Source: Pseudomonas sp. CROZ-RG-20F-R04-15
GTDB lineage: Bacteria > Pseudomonadota > Gammaproteobacteria > Pseudomonadales > Pseudomonadaceae
NCBI RefSeq assembly: GCF_022662375.1
Contig: NZ_JAKNQL010000016.1
Location: forward strand, 62,001 to 126,000
Length of the DNA stretch: 64,000 bases
Reading direction: 5' to 3'
A model generated the notes under the pieces. That model searched no databases. It saw nothing but the letters and a program-made list of their open reading frames with translations, and was not told the origin of the DNA. Shown piece by piece: positions 1 through 8,542 of this stretch. The translations under genes and the position numbers were made by a program. Positions within the stretch are counted from its first letter, which is position 1. Each line of letters opens with the position of its first letter.

Positions 1-923
1 GGAAAGACATAACCGGAGACTTCATTGGTGACCAGTTCAGGCAGCGACGTGCAATTGCTGGCGATTACCGGCAAGCCCATGGCCATGCCTTCCAGCGGCA
101 CCATGGCGAAACCTTCCCAGCGGCTCGGCACGATCAGCGCATCGGATTGTTGATACAGCGCCTGCACTTCGCTCGGGGTGACCCACGGCAGGTACTCGAC
201 GCCGTCCATCGGTGGGCACTCGACCGCGTCCTCGTTGACGGCACTGCCGACCACGGTCAGCTTCATGTCGCTGCGCTGCACTTTGGCGTAAGCCTTGAGC
301 AGCACATCGAAGCCCTTTTGATAGTCGAGGCGGCCAACGAACAGCAGATGAATCGGCTCGTTGCCAACCGCTTTCTGCGCGTCTTCCTTGCGATGAATGC
401 CGTTGTAGATCAGCGTCATGCGCTTGCGCTCAATGCCAAAACGCGCGGCTTTGTCGAGTTCGTACTGGCTGACGCAAATGATCACGTCGGTGACTTTCTG
501 CAACACCCGCTCGATCCACGCATAGACTTTCTGCTTGGTCGGCGAGCTTTCCATCAGGAACGAAAACGCGTGCGGGCAGTAGACGATCTTCGGCTTGCGC
601 CACGGTCGCAACAGCACACACACGCACCGGCCGATGACGCCGGAAAAGGTACTGTGCAAATGCACCACGTCGGGCTTTTCCTTGAGCATCACCTGGGTCA
701 GGCGCCAGGCGAAACGCAGTAGCGACGGCACATTGCGCCCGGTACGCGGGAAAGTGCGGATCTGTTGCTCGCCGATGCCGTGCAACTCTTTGGCCTGATC
801 CTCCGGGACCAGATACACCAGCTCGTAGTTCGCCGCATCACCTTCCGGCGAGGCCGAAATCGTCCGGATCACCGTCGCGACGCCACCTTTGATCGTCTCT
901 GCCACGTGCAGTATTTTTTTCAC
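1..923 (-). CDS. Glycosyltransferase family 4 (GT-B), partial at C-terminus
   Basis: Predicted cytoplasmic glycosyltransferase that would add a sugar from a nucleotide-sugar donor during exopolysaccharide repeat-unit assembly. The reading frame runs off the window edge, so about 307 residues are seen and the C-terminus is missing. Visible GT-B features are the N-terminal glycine turn (ETIKGGVATV, residues 9-18), a HLHSTFSG motif near residue 88, the start of the second Rossmann domain (LLFVGRLDYQKGFD, near 195), and the donor-site EX7E motif EGFAMVPLE followed by MGLPVIAS near 270-285. I read the start as GTG at 923, giving MKKILHVAET. It is the last visible gene of the wzb-wzc-GT run, 40 bases after wzc. 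The sugar specificity cannot be read from the sequence. Confidence 0.88.
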   Translation of the reverse strand, partial: MKKILHVAETIKGGVATVIRTISASPEGDAANYELVYLVPEDQAKELHGIGEQQIRTFPRTGRNVPSLLRFAWRLTQVMLKEKPDVVHLHSTFSGVIGRCVCVLLRPWRKPKIVYCPHAFSFLMESSPTKQKVYAWIERVLQKVTDVIICVSQYELDKAARFGIERKRMTLIYNGIHRKEDAQKAVGNEPIHLLFVGRLDYQKGFDVLLKAYAKVQRSDMKLTVVGSAVNEDAVECPPMDGVEYLPWVTPSEVQALYQQSDALIVPSRWEGFAMVPLEGMAMGLPVIASNCTSLPELVTNEVSGYVF

Positions 924-963
924 AAATCACCCACTTCAAAGAGGAAAAAACAGTCGCTGACAG

Positions 964-3213
964 TCAGGATTTGTCGGACGCGTATTCGTAGTTGTAATAG
1001 CCATAGCCGCCATTGCCGTAGTAGCTGGCGGCGCGCTTCTCGACGCCATTGAACACCGCGCCTTTCAACTCGATACCGTTCTGCGCGAAGCGGCGAATGG
1101 TCAGTTCAATCTCTTTGGCCGGGTTCACCCCGAAGCGCGTAACGATCAGGCTGATCCCCGCTTCACGGCCAACAATCGCCGCATCGGTCACCGCCAGCAG
1201 CGGCGGTGTATCGATGATCACCAGGTCGTAGCGCTCGCTCAGTTCGGCGAGCAATTCGCGGAAGTTGGCGTGCATCAACAGCTCGGACGGATTGGGCGGC
1301 ACCTGGCCACGGCTGATGAAGTGCAGGTTGTCGATTTCGACTTTGTTGATCGCCTGATCGATGCTGCAGCGCTTGACCAGCAGGTCGGACAAACCGTTGG
1401 TGATCGGCGTGTTGAGGGTTTTGTGCAGATGACCTTTGCGCATGTCGGCATCGATCAGCACCACGCGCTGGCCGCTGAGGGCCATGACCGCCGCGAGGTT
1501 GGACGAAACGAAGGTCTTGCCGACTTGCGGGCTCGGCCCGGAAATCATGATGCGGTTGTTGGTCGAATCGAGCCCGGCGAAATGCAGGCAGGTGCGCAGG
1601 CTGCGAATCGATTCGATCGACAGATCCGTCGGATTGCGCAGGGCCAACAGATACGCCGGCTTGTCGACACCATCGCGGGCGCGGCCTTTTTTGTTGTCCT
1701 CTTCATCCTGCAAGGCGCTGTACGGAATCGACGCGTACACCGGCAAGCCGAGTTGCTCGATGGCTTCCGGGCCTTCGAGGCCACGGCTCAAGGATTTGCG
1801 CAGCAGCACCAGCGCTACACCAACGAAGGCACCGAGGAAGGTAGCAATCAGCACAATCAGGGCTTTTTTCGGTTTGACCGGGCTGGTCAGGTCGACATCC
1901 GCCGCATCGACCAGACGCACATTACCCACGGCGCCGGCGCGGACTATGTCCAGCTCTTGGGATTTGTTCAGCAACTGCGTGTAGATCTGCGAAGCGACCT
2001 CGACATCGCGGGTCAGGTTGAGCAACTCTTGTTGGGTCGCGGGCAGATCGCCAACCTTGCCTTCCAGCGACTTCTGTTGCTGGGTCAACTCGCCAATCTG
2101 GCTCATCAACGCGCGATAGGCCGGGTGCTGTTTGGTGAACTTGCGGTCCATCTCCGCCTGCTGCATTTTCAGCTCGGAGATCCGTGTTTCCAGCGCCACC
2201 GACTGACCGAGCACCGATTGGGTTTCCAGCGAAATGTTCACGGTCTTGCCGTGGGTCTGATAGGCGTTCAGCGCATCACTGGCCTTGGCCAGATCACGTT
2301 TGACCTGCGGCAACTGACTTTGCAGGAAGGCCAGGCTCTGCGCCGCTTCCGCCGAGGTGCGGCGAACGTTCTGATCGACGTACAGCGCAGCGATCTTGTT
2401 GAGGATCTTCACCGCTTCGGCGGCGTCGCTGCTGGCCAGCGCCAGTTTGATAATCCCCGATTCCTTGCCCTGCTCGGAGATATCCAGCGCGTCCTGATAA
2501 CCCTGAATGGTCACGATCCGTGGGTTGCGCACCACTTCGAAACGCGTGCCGGGGTTGGCCAGCAACTGGCTGATCTGCCCTTCTACGCCGTCCTGCGCAA
2601 AGGCTTCGCCGGCGATGCCTTCGACCAGCAGGTTGTCGTTGTCATCGAGCAACTGGAAATGCTTCTGTTCACCCGCAATCAGGGTGAGCTTCTTGCCCAA
2701 CAACTCTTTGGGCAGATTGAGCCGGACAAACTCCAGGCGCTCACCGCCCCAGGCGTAGCTGTTCAAACCGAAACGCGGCGCGGCGACGCTGGTCTCGGTC
2801 TCGCCGCGATAACGCCGGGCGAGAAAACCGCCAATCATCGGGAAGGTGTTCGGGGTGACATCGATGTCCAGGCGCAGGTCGTCGACGGTTTTGCCGATCA
2901 CCGCGCGGGACTTGATGATGCCGATTTCGGTCACTGACGGCGATTGCCCACCGAGCATGCTGTTGAGGTCGGAAAAACCGAGCATGTCGTTCTTTTTCGG
3001 CTCGACCTGCACCAGCGCATTCGCCAGGTATACAGGCGTGGCCAACACCGCGTAGGCCACACCGGTGACCATGAAGGCGCCGGTAAGCGCACCGATCAAC
3101 CATTTCTGGTCGATCAAACTGCCGAATATACCGAGCAGATCAATACTGTCTTGATCATTGTCGCGGGTGCCGATTACGGACGGTAACTGCATAAGTCTGT
3201 TCTTACCATTCAT
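964..3213 (-). CDS. Wzc-like polysaccharide copolymerase / BY-kinase
   Basis: Inner-membrane protein combining a Wzz chain-length domain with a bacterial tyrosine kinase; it controls polymer length and export of an exopolysaccharide. The 749 residues match full-length Wzc/EpsB proteins. TM1 lies near residues 37-57 (WLIGALTGAFMVTG), a coiled-coil periplasmic region follows, and TM2 lies near 455-475. The kinase has Walker A GPSPQVGKT near 561, Walker A' VVLIDADMRKG near 584 and Walker B LVIIDTPPL near 665. The C-terminus is a tyrosine cluster with seven Tyr between 731 and 744, the autophosphorylation tail. The start lies 18 bases after the phosphatase gene that would remove these phosphates, so the two form a functional pair in one operon. 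Confidence 0.95.
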   Translation of the reverse strand: MNGKNRLMQLPSVIGTRDNDQDSIDLLGIFGSLIDQKWLIGALTGAFMVTGVAYAVLATPVYLANALVQVEPKKNDMLGFSDLNSMLGGQSPSVTEIGIIKSRAVIGKTVDDLRLDIDVTPNTFPMIGGFLARRYRGETETSVAAPRFGLNSYAWGGERLEFVRLNLPKELLGKKLTLIAGEQKHFQLLDDNDNLLVEGIAGEAFAQDGVEGQISQLLANPGTRFEVVRNPRIVTIQGYQDALDISEQGKESGIIKLALASSDAAEAVKILNKIAALYVDQNVRRTSAEAAQSLAFLQSQLPQVKRDLAKASDALNAYQTHGKTVNISLETQSVLGQSVALETRISELKMQQAEMDRKFTKQHPAYRALMSQIGELTQQQKSLEGKVGDLPATQQELLNLTRDVEVASQIYTQLLNKSQELDIVRAGAVGNVRLVDAADVDLTSPVKPKKALIVLIATFLGAFVGVALVLLRKSLSRGLEGPEAIEQLGLPVYASIPYSALQDEEDNKKGRARDGVDKPAYLLALRNPTDLSIESIRSLRTCLHFAGLDSTNNRIMISGPSPQVGKTFVSSNLAAVMALSGQRVVLIDADMRKGHLHKTLNTPITNGLSDLLVKRCSIDQAINKVEIDNLHFISRGQVPPNPSELLMHANFRELLAELSERYDLVIIDTPPLLAVTDAAIVGREAGISLIVTRFGVNPAKEIELTIRRFAQNGIELKGAVFNGVEKRAASYYGNGGYGYYNYEYASDKS

Positions 3214-3231
3214 TGATCTGAAGAATATTCA

Positions 3232-3672
3232 TCAACGCGCGAGGCGTTGTGCCCATGAGCTGACAGCATCTTCAATCAATGCATGGGCATGAATAAAAGC
3301 GGCCTTGCCTTGACGATACGGATCTTGTATTTCGCGCTCGCTCTGCCACTTGCCGAGCAGAAATACTTTGCCTCTGGCGTGAGAGGCTATTTTCAGCACT
3401 TGATTTACATGCTGCTTTTCCATCACCAGAATCAAATCCGATTCATTGACGATGTCGGCCGTGAGTTGCCGTGCCTGGAACGTTGCGGCGCTGTGCCCGT
3501 GATCCTCAAGGACCTGCCGGGCCGAAGCCTCGACACCTTCGCCGACCCGTGCAGCAAGGCCTGCGGACGCCACGGTGATCGCCGAGGAGCCCAGCGCATT
3601 GCGCAATAACAGTTCTGCCGTCGGACTTCGGCATATATTGCCAACGCAAACAACAAGGATCTTTCTGAACAA
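3232..3672 (-). CDS. Low-molecular-weight protein tyrosine phosphatase (Wzb-like)
   Basis: Cytoplasmic phosphatase expected to dephosphorylate the tyrosine tail of the Wzc-like kinase encoded just downstream. The active-site CX5R loop is CVGNICRS with Cys9 and Arg15 when counted from the chosen start, and the general-acid DPY motif lies near the C-terminus. The frame could open at a TTG at 3720, but I prefer the TTG at 3672. It is preceded by AGGAA nine bases upstream and gives MFRKILVVCVGN at 146 residues, the normal family length and N-terminus; the upstream extension looks like untranslated leader. It is the first gene of the visible minus-strand exopolysaccharide run. The start is the only uncertain part. 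Confidence 0.93.
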   Translation of the reverse strand: MFRKILVVCVGNICRSPTAELLLRNALGSSAITVASAGLAARVGEGVEASARQVLEDHGHSAATFQARQLTADIVNESDLILVMEKQHVNQVLKIASHARGKVFLLGKWQSEREIQDPYRQGKAAFIHAHALIEDAVSSWAQRLAR

Positions 3673-3965
3673 GGTTTTACTTTCCTGTGTAATGTCAAAC
3701 GGCCAACATCCCGAGAGCAATTGAATGAACCCTCAAGATCTTCCTGCACTCAGAAATAGATTCGCCCTGTTAGTACTGGAGCATTAAGTACCACAGCGTC
3801 TAAAAGTCCCCCAACCACAATTAGCGGACTAAAAATAACTGTGATTTTCGGCTGTTTGATTCCCGACAAAAAATAACATTCGCGCACTAAGTGCCATCAT
3901 CCCGATCGAAAACCGAGTAACGAGATCAATATTCGTAGTTGTCACTTCTCTTCGGGAGAGCAGAC
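3673..3965. promoter_or_regulatory. Divergent intergenic region of the exopolysaccharide cluster
   Basis: A 293-base region between the minus-strand wzb-wzc-GT genes and the plus-strand glycoside hydrolase gene. It is visibly richer in A and T than the flanking genes (for example around 3830-3885) and must hold promoters for both directions. I see no good sigma-70 pair or a recognisable operator, and no gene. Confidence 0.5.
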
Positions 3966-4919
3966 ATGAAATCAACACATCTCAATCGACTCGGCGCACT
4001 GGCGCTGATGACACTGGCTGCAACGCAGGTTCAAGGCAGCGAACTGTTCCCTAACCTTCCAGCCAAGAACATCGGCGTTCAGGTGAAAATCCAGAATTTC
4101 ACCACTGCCGATGCCGCGCAGATCAAATCGGCAGGCTTCGGTTTCGTGCGCTTCGGCGTGTGGAGCGAAAGCCTGACGGCCAAGGCTTATCAGCAGCAAG
4201 TCAGCGATGCTTTTGCAGCGGCCAAATCCGCGGGACTGGAAGTTCTGCTGACGGTCCGCGCCATCAAACCGTTGCCCGCCACCTCAAACGCCGAACTCGC
4301 CAGCGCCGGAGAAGGCTTCGCCAAAGCCGTTACCGGGCTGGAACAGTCGTACGGCTCGCAACTGGTCGCGATCGAGCTATGGAATGAACCGGATCTGGAA
4401 ACCTATTGGCCAACGGGCAAGTTCGACAGCACGTTTGTGCCGTTCATGAGCGCGGTGTGCAAGACACTGCAAGGACAGCCGCCATCGACGCCGGTGGTCG
4501 GCTACGGTTTCGCCCGACCACCCAGCGCAGGCTCGGCTTCCACGGTGGCGCTGAACCGCATTGTCAGCGAATACCCGAAATGCTTGAGCGCGGTGTCCTA
4601 TCACCCGTATGGCATGACGGCCGCGCAGATCAGCAACGCGCAGGCATTTATTCAGCAGAACTTCCATCTGCCGGGCGTCATCAGTGAATGGGGCATCTCG
4701 GCGCTCGCGTCCAACGGCGGTGCCGAAGGTCAGGCGAGCAAGATCAACGCGTTTATCGGCGATGTTAAAAAACTCAACATCCCGCTGACCTCCATCTACG
4801 AATGGAAGAACAGCGATACGGGTAGCAATGAACGCGAGAAGAATTTCGGCCTGCTGACGTCCGACGGGCAACCGAAGCCGGCGCGCCTGTCGGTCGAAAC
4901 CCTGTTGAACGCCCAGTAG
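3966..4919 (+). CDS. Secreted glycoside hydrolase, cellulase (GH5/GH39-like) fold
   Basis: A probable periplasmic glycoside hydrolase of 317 residues. The N-terminus (MKSTHLNRLGALALMTLAATQVQG) is a signal peptide with likely cleavage near residue 24. The pattern of a TIM-barrel clan A enzyme is clear: LWNEPD near residue 139 carries the acid/base Glu and ISEWGIS near 239 the nucleophile Glu. I chose ATG 3966 because GGGAGAG lies just upstream; a TTG further up at 3939 is less likely. It is divergent from wzb-wzc, which suggests a role in trimming or degrading the same polysaccharide, comparable in idea to PslG. The substrate is an inference only. A weak hairpin follows the stop. Confidence 0.82.
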   Translation: MKSTHLNRLGALALMTLAATQVQGSELFPNLPAKNIGVQVKIQNFTTADAAQIKSAGFGFVRFGVWSESLTAKAYQQQVSDAFAAAKSAGLEVLLTVRAIKPLPATSNAELASAGEGFAKAVTGLEQSYGSQLVAIELWNEPDLETYWPTGKFDSTFVPFMSAVCKTLQGQPPSTPVVGYGFARPPSAGSASTVALNRIVSEYPKCLSAVSYHPYGMTAAQISNAQAFIQQNFHLPGVISEWGISALASNGGAEGQASKINAFIGDVKKLNIPLTSIYEWKNSDTGSNEREKNFGLLTSDGQPKPARLSVETLLNAQ

Positions 4920-4928
4920 CAAATATAC

Positions 4929-4952
4929 AACCGGCCTGTTCACAGGTCGGTT
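4929..4952 (+). terminator. Possible terminator after glycoside hydrolase
   Basis: Inverted repeat AACCGGCCTG - TTCA - CAGGTCGGTT nine bases after the stop codon, ten base pairs with one G-U. The following GCTTTGAA is only a weak U tract, so termination may be inefficient. Confidence 0.5.
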
Positions 4953-5121
4953 GCTTTGAACCTGTTGGCTGTTTTGGCATCGTATCCATCGATAGCCCGC
5001 CCCACCTTTCAAACAATCGTTTTCAGGTTGTTGCCGCAGGGGCCATCGATACACGTACACGCCCTTGAGTGACCGTCAGCGCTCGGGTAATGTCATCAGA
5101 CCCATAGGATAGAGCACGCCC

Positions 5122-6048
5122 ATGACTTCCAAGCTGGAACAACTCAAACAATTCACCACCGTGGTTGCCGACACCGGCGACTTCGAAGCGATCTCCCGGG
5201 TCAAACCGGTCGACGCCACCACCAACCCTTCCCTGCTGCTCAAAGCGGCGGCCATTCCGGCCTACGCCGAGCTGCTGAACGCCTGCGTCAGCGACTGCAA
5301 GGGCGATGTCGGCCTGGCCAGCGACCGTTTCGGCGTTGCGGTGGGTCAGGAAATTCTCAAAGTGATCCCGGGCCGCATCTCCACTGAAGTGGATGCGCGC
5401 CTGTCGTTCGACAAGGATGCCGTGCTGAAACGCGCGCATCGCCTGATCGAGCTGTACGACAAGGCCGGCATTGGCCGTGATCGCGTACTGATCAAGATCG
5501 CCTCGACCTGGGAAGGCATCCGCGCCGCCGAAGTGCTGGAGAAGGAAGGCATCCAGACCAACCTGACCCTGCTGTTTTCCTTCGCTCAGGCGGCCGCTTG
5601 CGCCGACGCTGGCGTGTTCCTGATTTCGCCGTTCGTGGGCCGCATCTACGACTGGTACAAGAAAGCCAACGGCAACGACTACACCGGCGCCGATGATCCG
5701 GGCGTGCAGTCGGTCACCCGTATCTACAACTACTACAAGGCCAATGACTACAAGACCGTGGTCATGGGCGCGAGCTTCCGCAACCTCAACCAGATCGAGC
5801 AACTGGCCGGCTGCGACCGCCTGACCATCAGCCCGGACCTGATCGACAAGCTGGCGGCCGACACCGGCAAGCTGGAGCGCAAACTGGCACCGGGCAACGC
5901 CGGTGAAGCCCGTCTGAGCCTCAACGAAGCGCAATTCCGCTGGTTGTCCAACGAAGACGCGATGGCCACCGAGAAACTGGCTGAGGGCATCCGTCAGTTT
6001 GCTCGCGATCAGGAGAAGCTTGAGGCGCTGTTGCAGGCCAAGCTGTGA
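5122..6048 (+). CDS. tal: Transaldolase
   Basis: Cytoplasmic pentose-phosphate enzyme that moves a dihydroxyacetone unit from sedoheptulose-7-phosphate to glyceraldehyde-3-phosphate. The 308 residues fit the TalB class. The early DATTNPSLL motif (near 32-40) and the Schiff-base Lys in VLIKIASTWEG (Lys near 125) are present, as are FSFAQA and SPFVGRIYDW. The ATG at 5122 is used; upstream is GGATAGAGCACGCCC with a modest ribosome site. The gene is followed by a strong terminator and a REPIN, so it is a single transcription unit. In PAO1, as I recall, tal is likewise next to the PP2C response regulator gene. Confidence 0.97.
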   Translation: MTSKLEQLKQFTTVVADTGDFEAISRVKPVDATTNPSLLLKAAAIPAYAELLNACVSDCKGDVGLASDRFGVAVGQEILKVIPGRISTEVDARLSFDKDAVLKRAHRLIELYDKAGIGRDRVLIKIASTWEGIRAAEVLEKEGIQTNLTLLFSFAQAAACADAGVFLISPFVGRIYDWYKKANGNDYTGADDPGVQSVTRIYNYYKANDYKTVVMGASFRNLNQIEQLAGCDRLTISPDLIDKLAADTGKLERKLAPGNAGEARLSLNEAQFRWLSNEDAMATEKLAEGIRQFARDQEKLEALLQAKL

Positions 6049-6066
6049 TTTGAGTGGGTGAGATGC

Positions 6067-6100
6067 AAAAAGGGCGAACCCGTTAAGGTTCGCCCTTTTT
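6067..6100 (+). terminator. Rho-independent terminator of tal
   Basis: Fourteen-base-pair stem AAAAAGGGCGAACC / GGTTCGCCCTTTTT with loop CGTTAA and a T run. The A run on the other side lets it work in both directions. Confidence 0.93.
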
Positions 6101-6140
6101 TATTCAGTCAGCCATGGAAAATGTATCAGTCTGATCTGAC

Positions 6141-6225
6141 GCCTTCGCGAGCAAGCTCGCTCCCACAAGGGGATTTGTGAACGACGCTGATCCAGTGTGG
6201 GAGCGAGCTTGCTCGCGAAGGGGCC
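6141..6225. repeat. REPIN (two inverted REP units)
   Basis: Inverted pair: a unit reading GCGAGCAAGCTCGCTCCCAC near 6146-6166 and its inverse from 6198 (GTGGGAGCGAGCTTGCTCGC). This is the 'AGCTTGCT' subtype of the Pseudomonas REP palindrome. It lies between tal and rssC. Confidence 0.92.
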
Positions 6226-6251
6226 AGCCCAGACAACATCACTTCATGAGA

Positions 6252-6734
6252 TCAATGCCGCTCGAGGGCATTCACCAGGTCATGGAACGCTTCACGATTG
6301 GAATCGTTCAGGCCCATGAGGATCTTGTGCGCTTCGAGCACCTTGATCCGCACCACTTCTTCCGACTGGTCCTGATCCGGCAGGTCGTCCAGGCACTCCG
6401 GGCATGGCACCGGGTGGTTGACGATGTTGAACACCTGCTCGAAACCCATCGACTGCAGCAGACGGGTAATGTCTTCGTGGGTGGTGACGACGGTCGGCAG
6501 CAGGCCGACCTTCTGCCGCGACAGGATCGACAGCTTGGCCAACAGGCCCAACGTCGTGCTGTCGATGCTGCGGGTTTCGGTCAAATCGATCACGATCGCG
6601 TTGAAATTCAGCGCGGTGAAGATTTTCTCAATAGTCGCATCCAACGCCGAACACAGGGTCAGGCGAACTTCACCGACGAACTTCAGGACGAAGGTGCCGT
6701 CCTGCTCGGCGAACTGGATTCTACCGGTACTCAT
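6252..6734 (-). CDS. rssC: STAS-domain anti-anti-sigma factor, RssC-like
   Basis: A 160-residue protein with an N-terminal STAS domain (about 1-105) and a C-terminal tail containing CPEC. The STAS phosphosite region is DLTETRSIDSTTLGLLAKL near 50-68, with the Ser of the DST motif as the likely switch residue. The ATG overlaps the stop of the upstream PP2C response regulator by one base (TAATG), so translation is probably coupled. The pair matches PA2798/PA2797 (rssB-rssC) of P. aeruginosa in size and neighbours as I recall them. The phosphatase would dephosphorylate this protein and thereby alter its binding to a partner. No anti-sigma kinase gene is present in the window. The family call is firm, the name less so. 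Confidence 0.85.
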   Translation of the reverse strand: MSTGRIQFAEQDGTFVLKFVGEVRLTLCSALDATIEKIFTALNFNAIVIDLTETRSIDSTTLGLLAKLSILSRQKVGLLPTVVTTHEDITRLLQSMGFEQVFNIVNHPVPCPECLDDLPDQDQSEEVVRIKVLEAHKILMGLNDSNREAFHDLVNALERH

Positions 6735-7915
6735 TAAAGATTCCTGCTCAACACCAACAGGGCGATATCATCCGGCATCTCCCCTAGCGTGGCCAATCCA
6801 AACACTTGCCGCAGACCATCCAGGCTGCCGCCCGCCGACTTCACCCGTTGAGGCAAAGCGGCTTCTTTTTCTTTGAGCGTAGGTTCTGGCAAAAGATCCA
6901 GAATGCCATCAGACATCAGCGTCAGGCTGAACGTCGGCGGCAGCTCAAGCACGTGGTCTTCGTAGGTGGCCTCATTGAAGAGACCCACCGGCAGACCGCG
7001 CCCCTCGAGATAACGAACACTGTCAGGCGTGTACAACACAGGCAACGGCAGATGGCCGCCGATGCTATAGGTCAACAAACCGGTCTCCTCGTCGATGACT
7101 CCACCGACCATTGTGACGTGTTTACCCAGCTTACAACTGATCAGCCCCCGGTTGATATGACCAAGGACTTCCGAAGGCTTGAATTCCGGCAAGGTGCCGT
7201 TGCGCTTGGATTCGAACAGCAAGCGCGTGGTCATGAACTTCAGCAGCACGGTGACGAAGGCTGAAGAGGCGCCATGACCGGATACATCCGCCAGATAAAA
7301 CGCGACCCGGCGCTCGTCGACACGGAAATAGTCGACAAAATCACCCGACAGGTACAACGACGGGATGATCTGGTGAGCGAACTTGAACTCGTCGATGCTC
7401 CACGGGCTTTCCGGCAGCATGTTCATCTGCACCTGGCGACCGGCGTTCTGGTCTTCCTGGAGCAGGTTCAGGCTGGCCTCGAGCTCGCGGTTGGCCTTCT
7501 CCAGCTTCTCGCGGTAGCGCTGGTTTTCCAGCAGCAGGCGCGCACGATCCAGGGCCCGGCGCACAGAGTGCTCGAGCACAGCCAGATCTTCGAGAGGCTT
7601 GATCAGGTAATCCGCCGCGCCCAGACGCAGGGCTTCGACCGCATCGTTCATCACGCCGGCACCCGACACCACGATCACCGGTGTTTGCGGTGACCGCTCG
7701 GTGACCTGACGGATCAGTTCGAGACCGCCCATCTGCGGCATGCGCAGATCGCAGATGACCAGGTCGGGCGTGTCTTGCTCGAATACCTGAAGACCCTGTT
7801 GGCCGTTGCTGGCCTGCAGGACGCTGAAACCACTGTCTTCCAAATAGGCCGCGAGGCTCGCGCGCACTACTTCGTCATCATCGATTATCAGCAGCGTGGC
7901 ACTGGTTTTTGGCAT
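6734..7915 (-). CDS. rssB: Response regulator with PP2C (SpoIIE-type) phosphatase output, RssB-like
   Basis: A 393-residue cytoplasmic signalling protein. Residues 5-120 are a receiver domain (acidic triad IIDDDE, phospho-Asp in VICDLRMP, switch Ser in VVSGAG, Lys in YLIKPLE). A coiled-coil linker (about 130-185) leads to a PP2C-type phosphatase with metal-binding motifs GDFVDYF, ADVSGHGASSA, MSDGILDL and PDDIALL. I start at ATG 7915 (MPKTSATLLII) because the receiver begins there; the frame is open to an ATG at 8101 but that extension looks unlike a domain. Unlike HsbR of the HptB pathway there is no C-terminal kinase domain. The stop overlaps rssC by one base. In Pseudomonas this family has been linked to control of RpoS. 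Confidence 0.88.
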   Translation of the reverse strand: MPKTSATLLIIDDDEVVRASLAAYLEDSGFSVLQASNGQQGLQVFEQDTPDLVICDLRMPQMGGLELIRQVTERSPQTPVIVVSGAGVMNDAVEALRLGAADYLIKPLEDLAVLEHSVRRALDRARLLLENQRYREKLEKANRELEASLNLLQEDQNAGRQVQMNMLPESPWSIDEFKFAHQIIPSLYLSGDFVDYFRVDERRVAFYLADVSGHGASSAFVTVLLKFMTTRLLFESKRNGTLPEFKPSEVLGHINRGLISCKLGKHVTMVGGVIDEETGLLTYSIGGHLPLPVLYTPDSVRYLEGRGLPVGLFNEATYEDHVLELPPTFSLTLMSDGILDLLPEPTLKEKEAALPQRVKSAGGSLDGLRQVFGLATLGEMPDDIALLVLSRNL

Positions 7916-8190
7916 GTGGGCAAACGGCGCCAGAATTAGGTTGGCGTAGTTGGCGAGGCATTTGGCCCTGCGCAGACTACTGGATTCGCTTTCTAGCCTC
8001 TCTGCTGCACCGCTTTCGAGCATTGTCTGCAAACGCGGTTGCACCAGAGGTGCCCTTCTAAGGCGCAGACGGTACTCCCATCCGCAGAGCGTTTCAAGCA
8101 TGCGCCGATGGTCGCTTGACGACTTTACTTGTCAAATCACCGAGAGTTATAAGAACAGCTCAAACCGTAACCCAATGGAAGGACGAAGCC

Positions 8191-8490
8191 ATGAGTCAAA
8201 CCGGTCGGGACTACAGCGAAAAGCGCGATTTCATCCGCATGCGGGTCGATGCCGATGTCGTGTTGATTCATGCAGGCGATCAAGTTTCAGCGACCTGTAT
8301 CGACCTCTCCAGCAGTGGCATGCAGGTCGAAGCGCCGCGCCAGTTCGCGGTCGGCGACCGTTTGAGCGTACGCATCGACTCCGATCACGCCGCGCTCAGC
8401 GGCCTTGAGGCCGAGACCGAAGTGGTCTGGGTCAGGGCACAGGACGGCGGCGGCCAGAAGCTCGGTCTGACCATTCTGAAGATGAAATAG
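8191..8490 (+). CDS. PilZ-domain c-di-GMP binding protein
   Basis: A 99-residue single-domain PilZ protein. Both c-di-GMP motifs are intact: RDFIR (RXXXR) near residues 12-16 and DLSSSG ([D/N]XSXXG) near 40-45. The ATG at 8191 is preceded by GGAAGGA. The frame is open further upstream to 8116 but the PilZ fold needs only the shorter form. It is divergent from rssB and convergent with mlaA, with a shared terminator downstream. The effector partner is unknown. Confidence 0.9.
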   Translation: MSQTGRDYSEKRDFIRMRVDADVVLIHAGDQVSATCIDLSSSGMQVEAPRQFAVGDRLSVRIDSDHAALSGLEAETEVVWVRAQDGGGQKLGLTILKMK

Positions 8491-8501
8491 CTACACACAA
8501 A

Positions 8502-8525
8502 AAAGGCGACCCTGAGGTCGCCTTT
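8502..8525. terminator. Bidirectional terminator between PilZ gene and mlaA
   Basis: Stem AAAGGCGACC / GGTCGCCTTT with loop CTGA, T-rich on both strands (CTTTTT after it; AAAAA before it). It separates two convergent genes. Confidence 0.88.
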
Positions 8526-8542
8526 CTTTTTACCGGTCGCGA

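Noticed and set aside
1270..2937. 555-codon plus-strand frame over wzc
   Set aside because: Antisense shadow of the kinase gene with no recognisable features.
6141..6225. REP palindromes as rho-independent terminators or as a CRISPR array
   Set aside because: They lack T tracts, occur in inverted pairs scattered across the window with unrelated flanks, and are not regularly spaced direct repeats, so REPIN is the right call.
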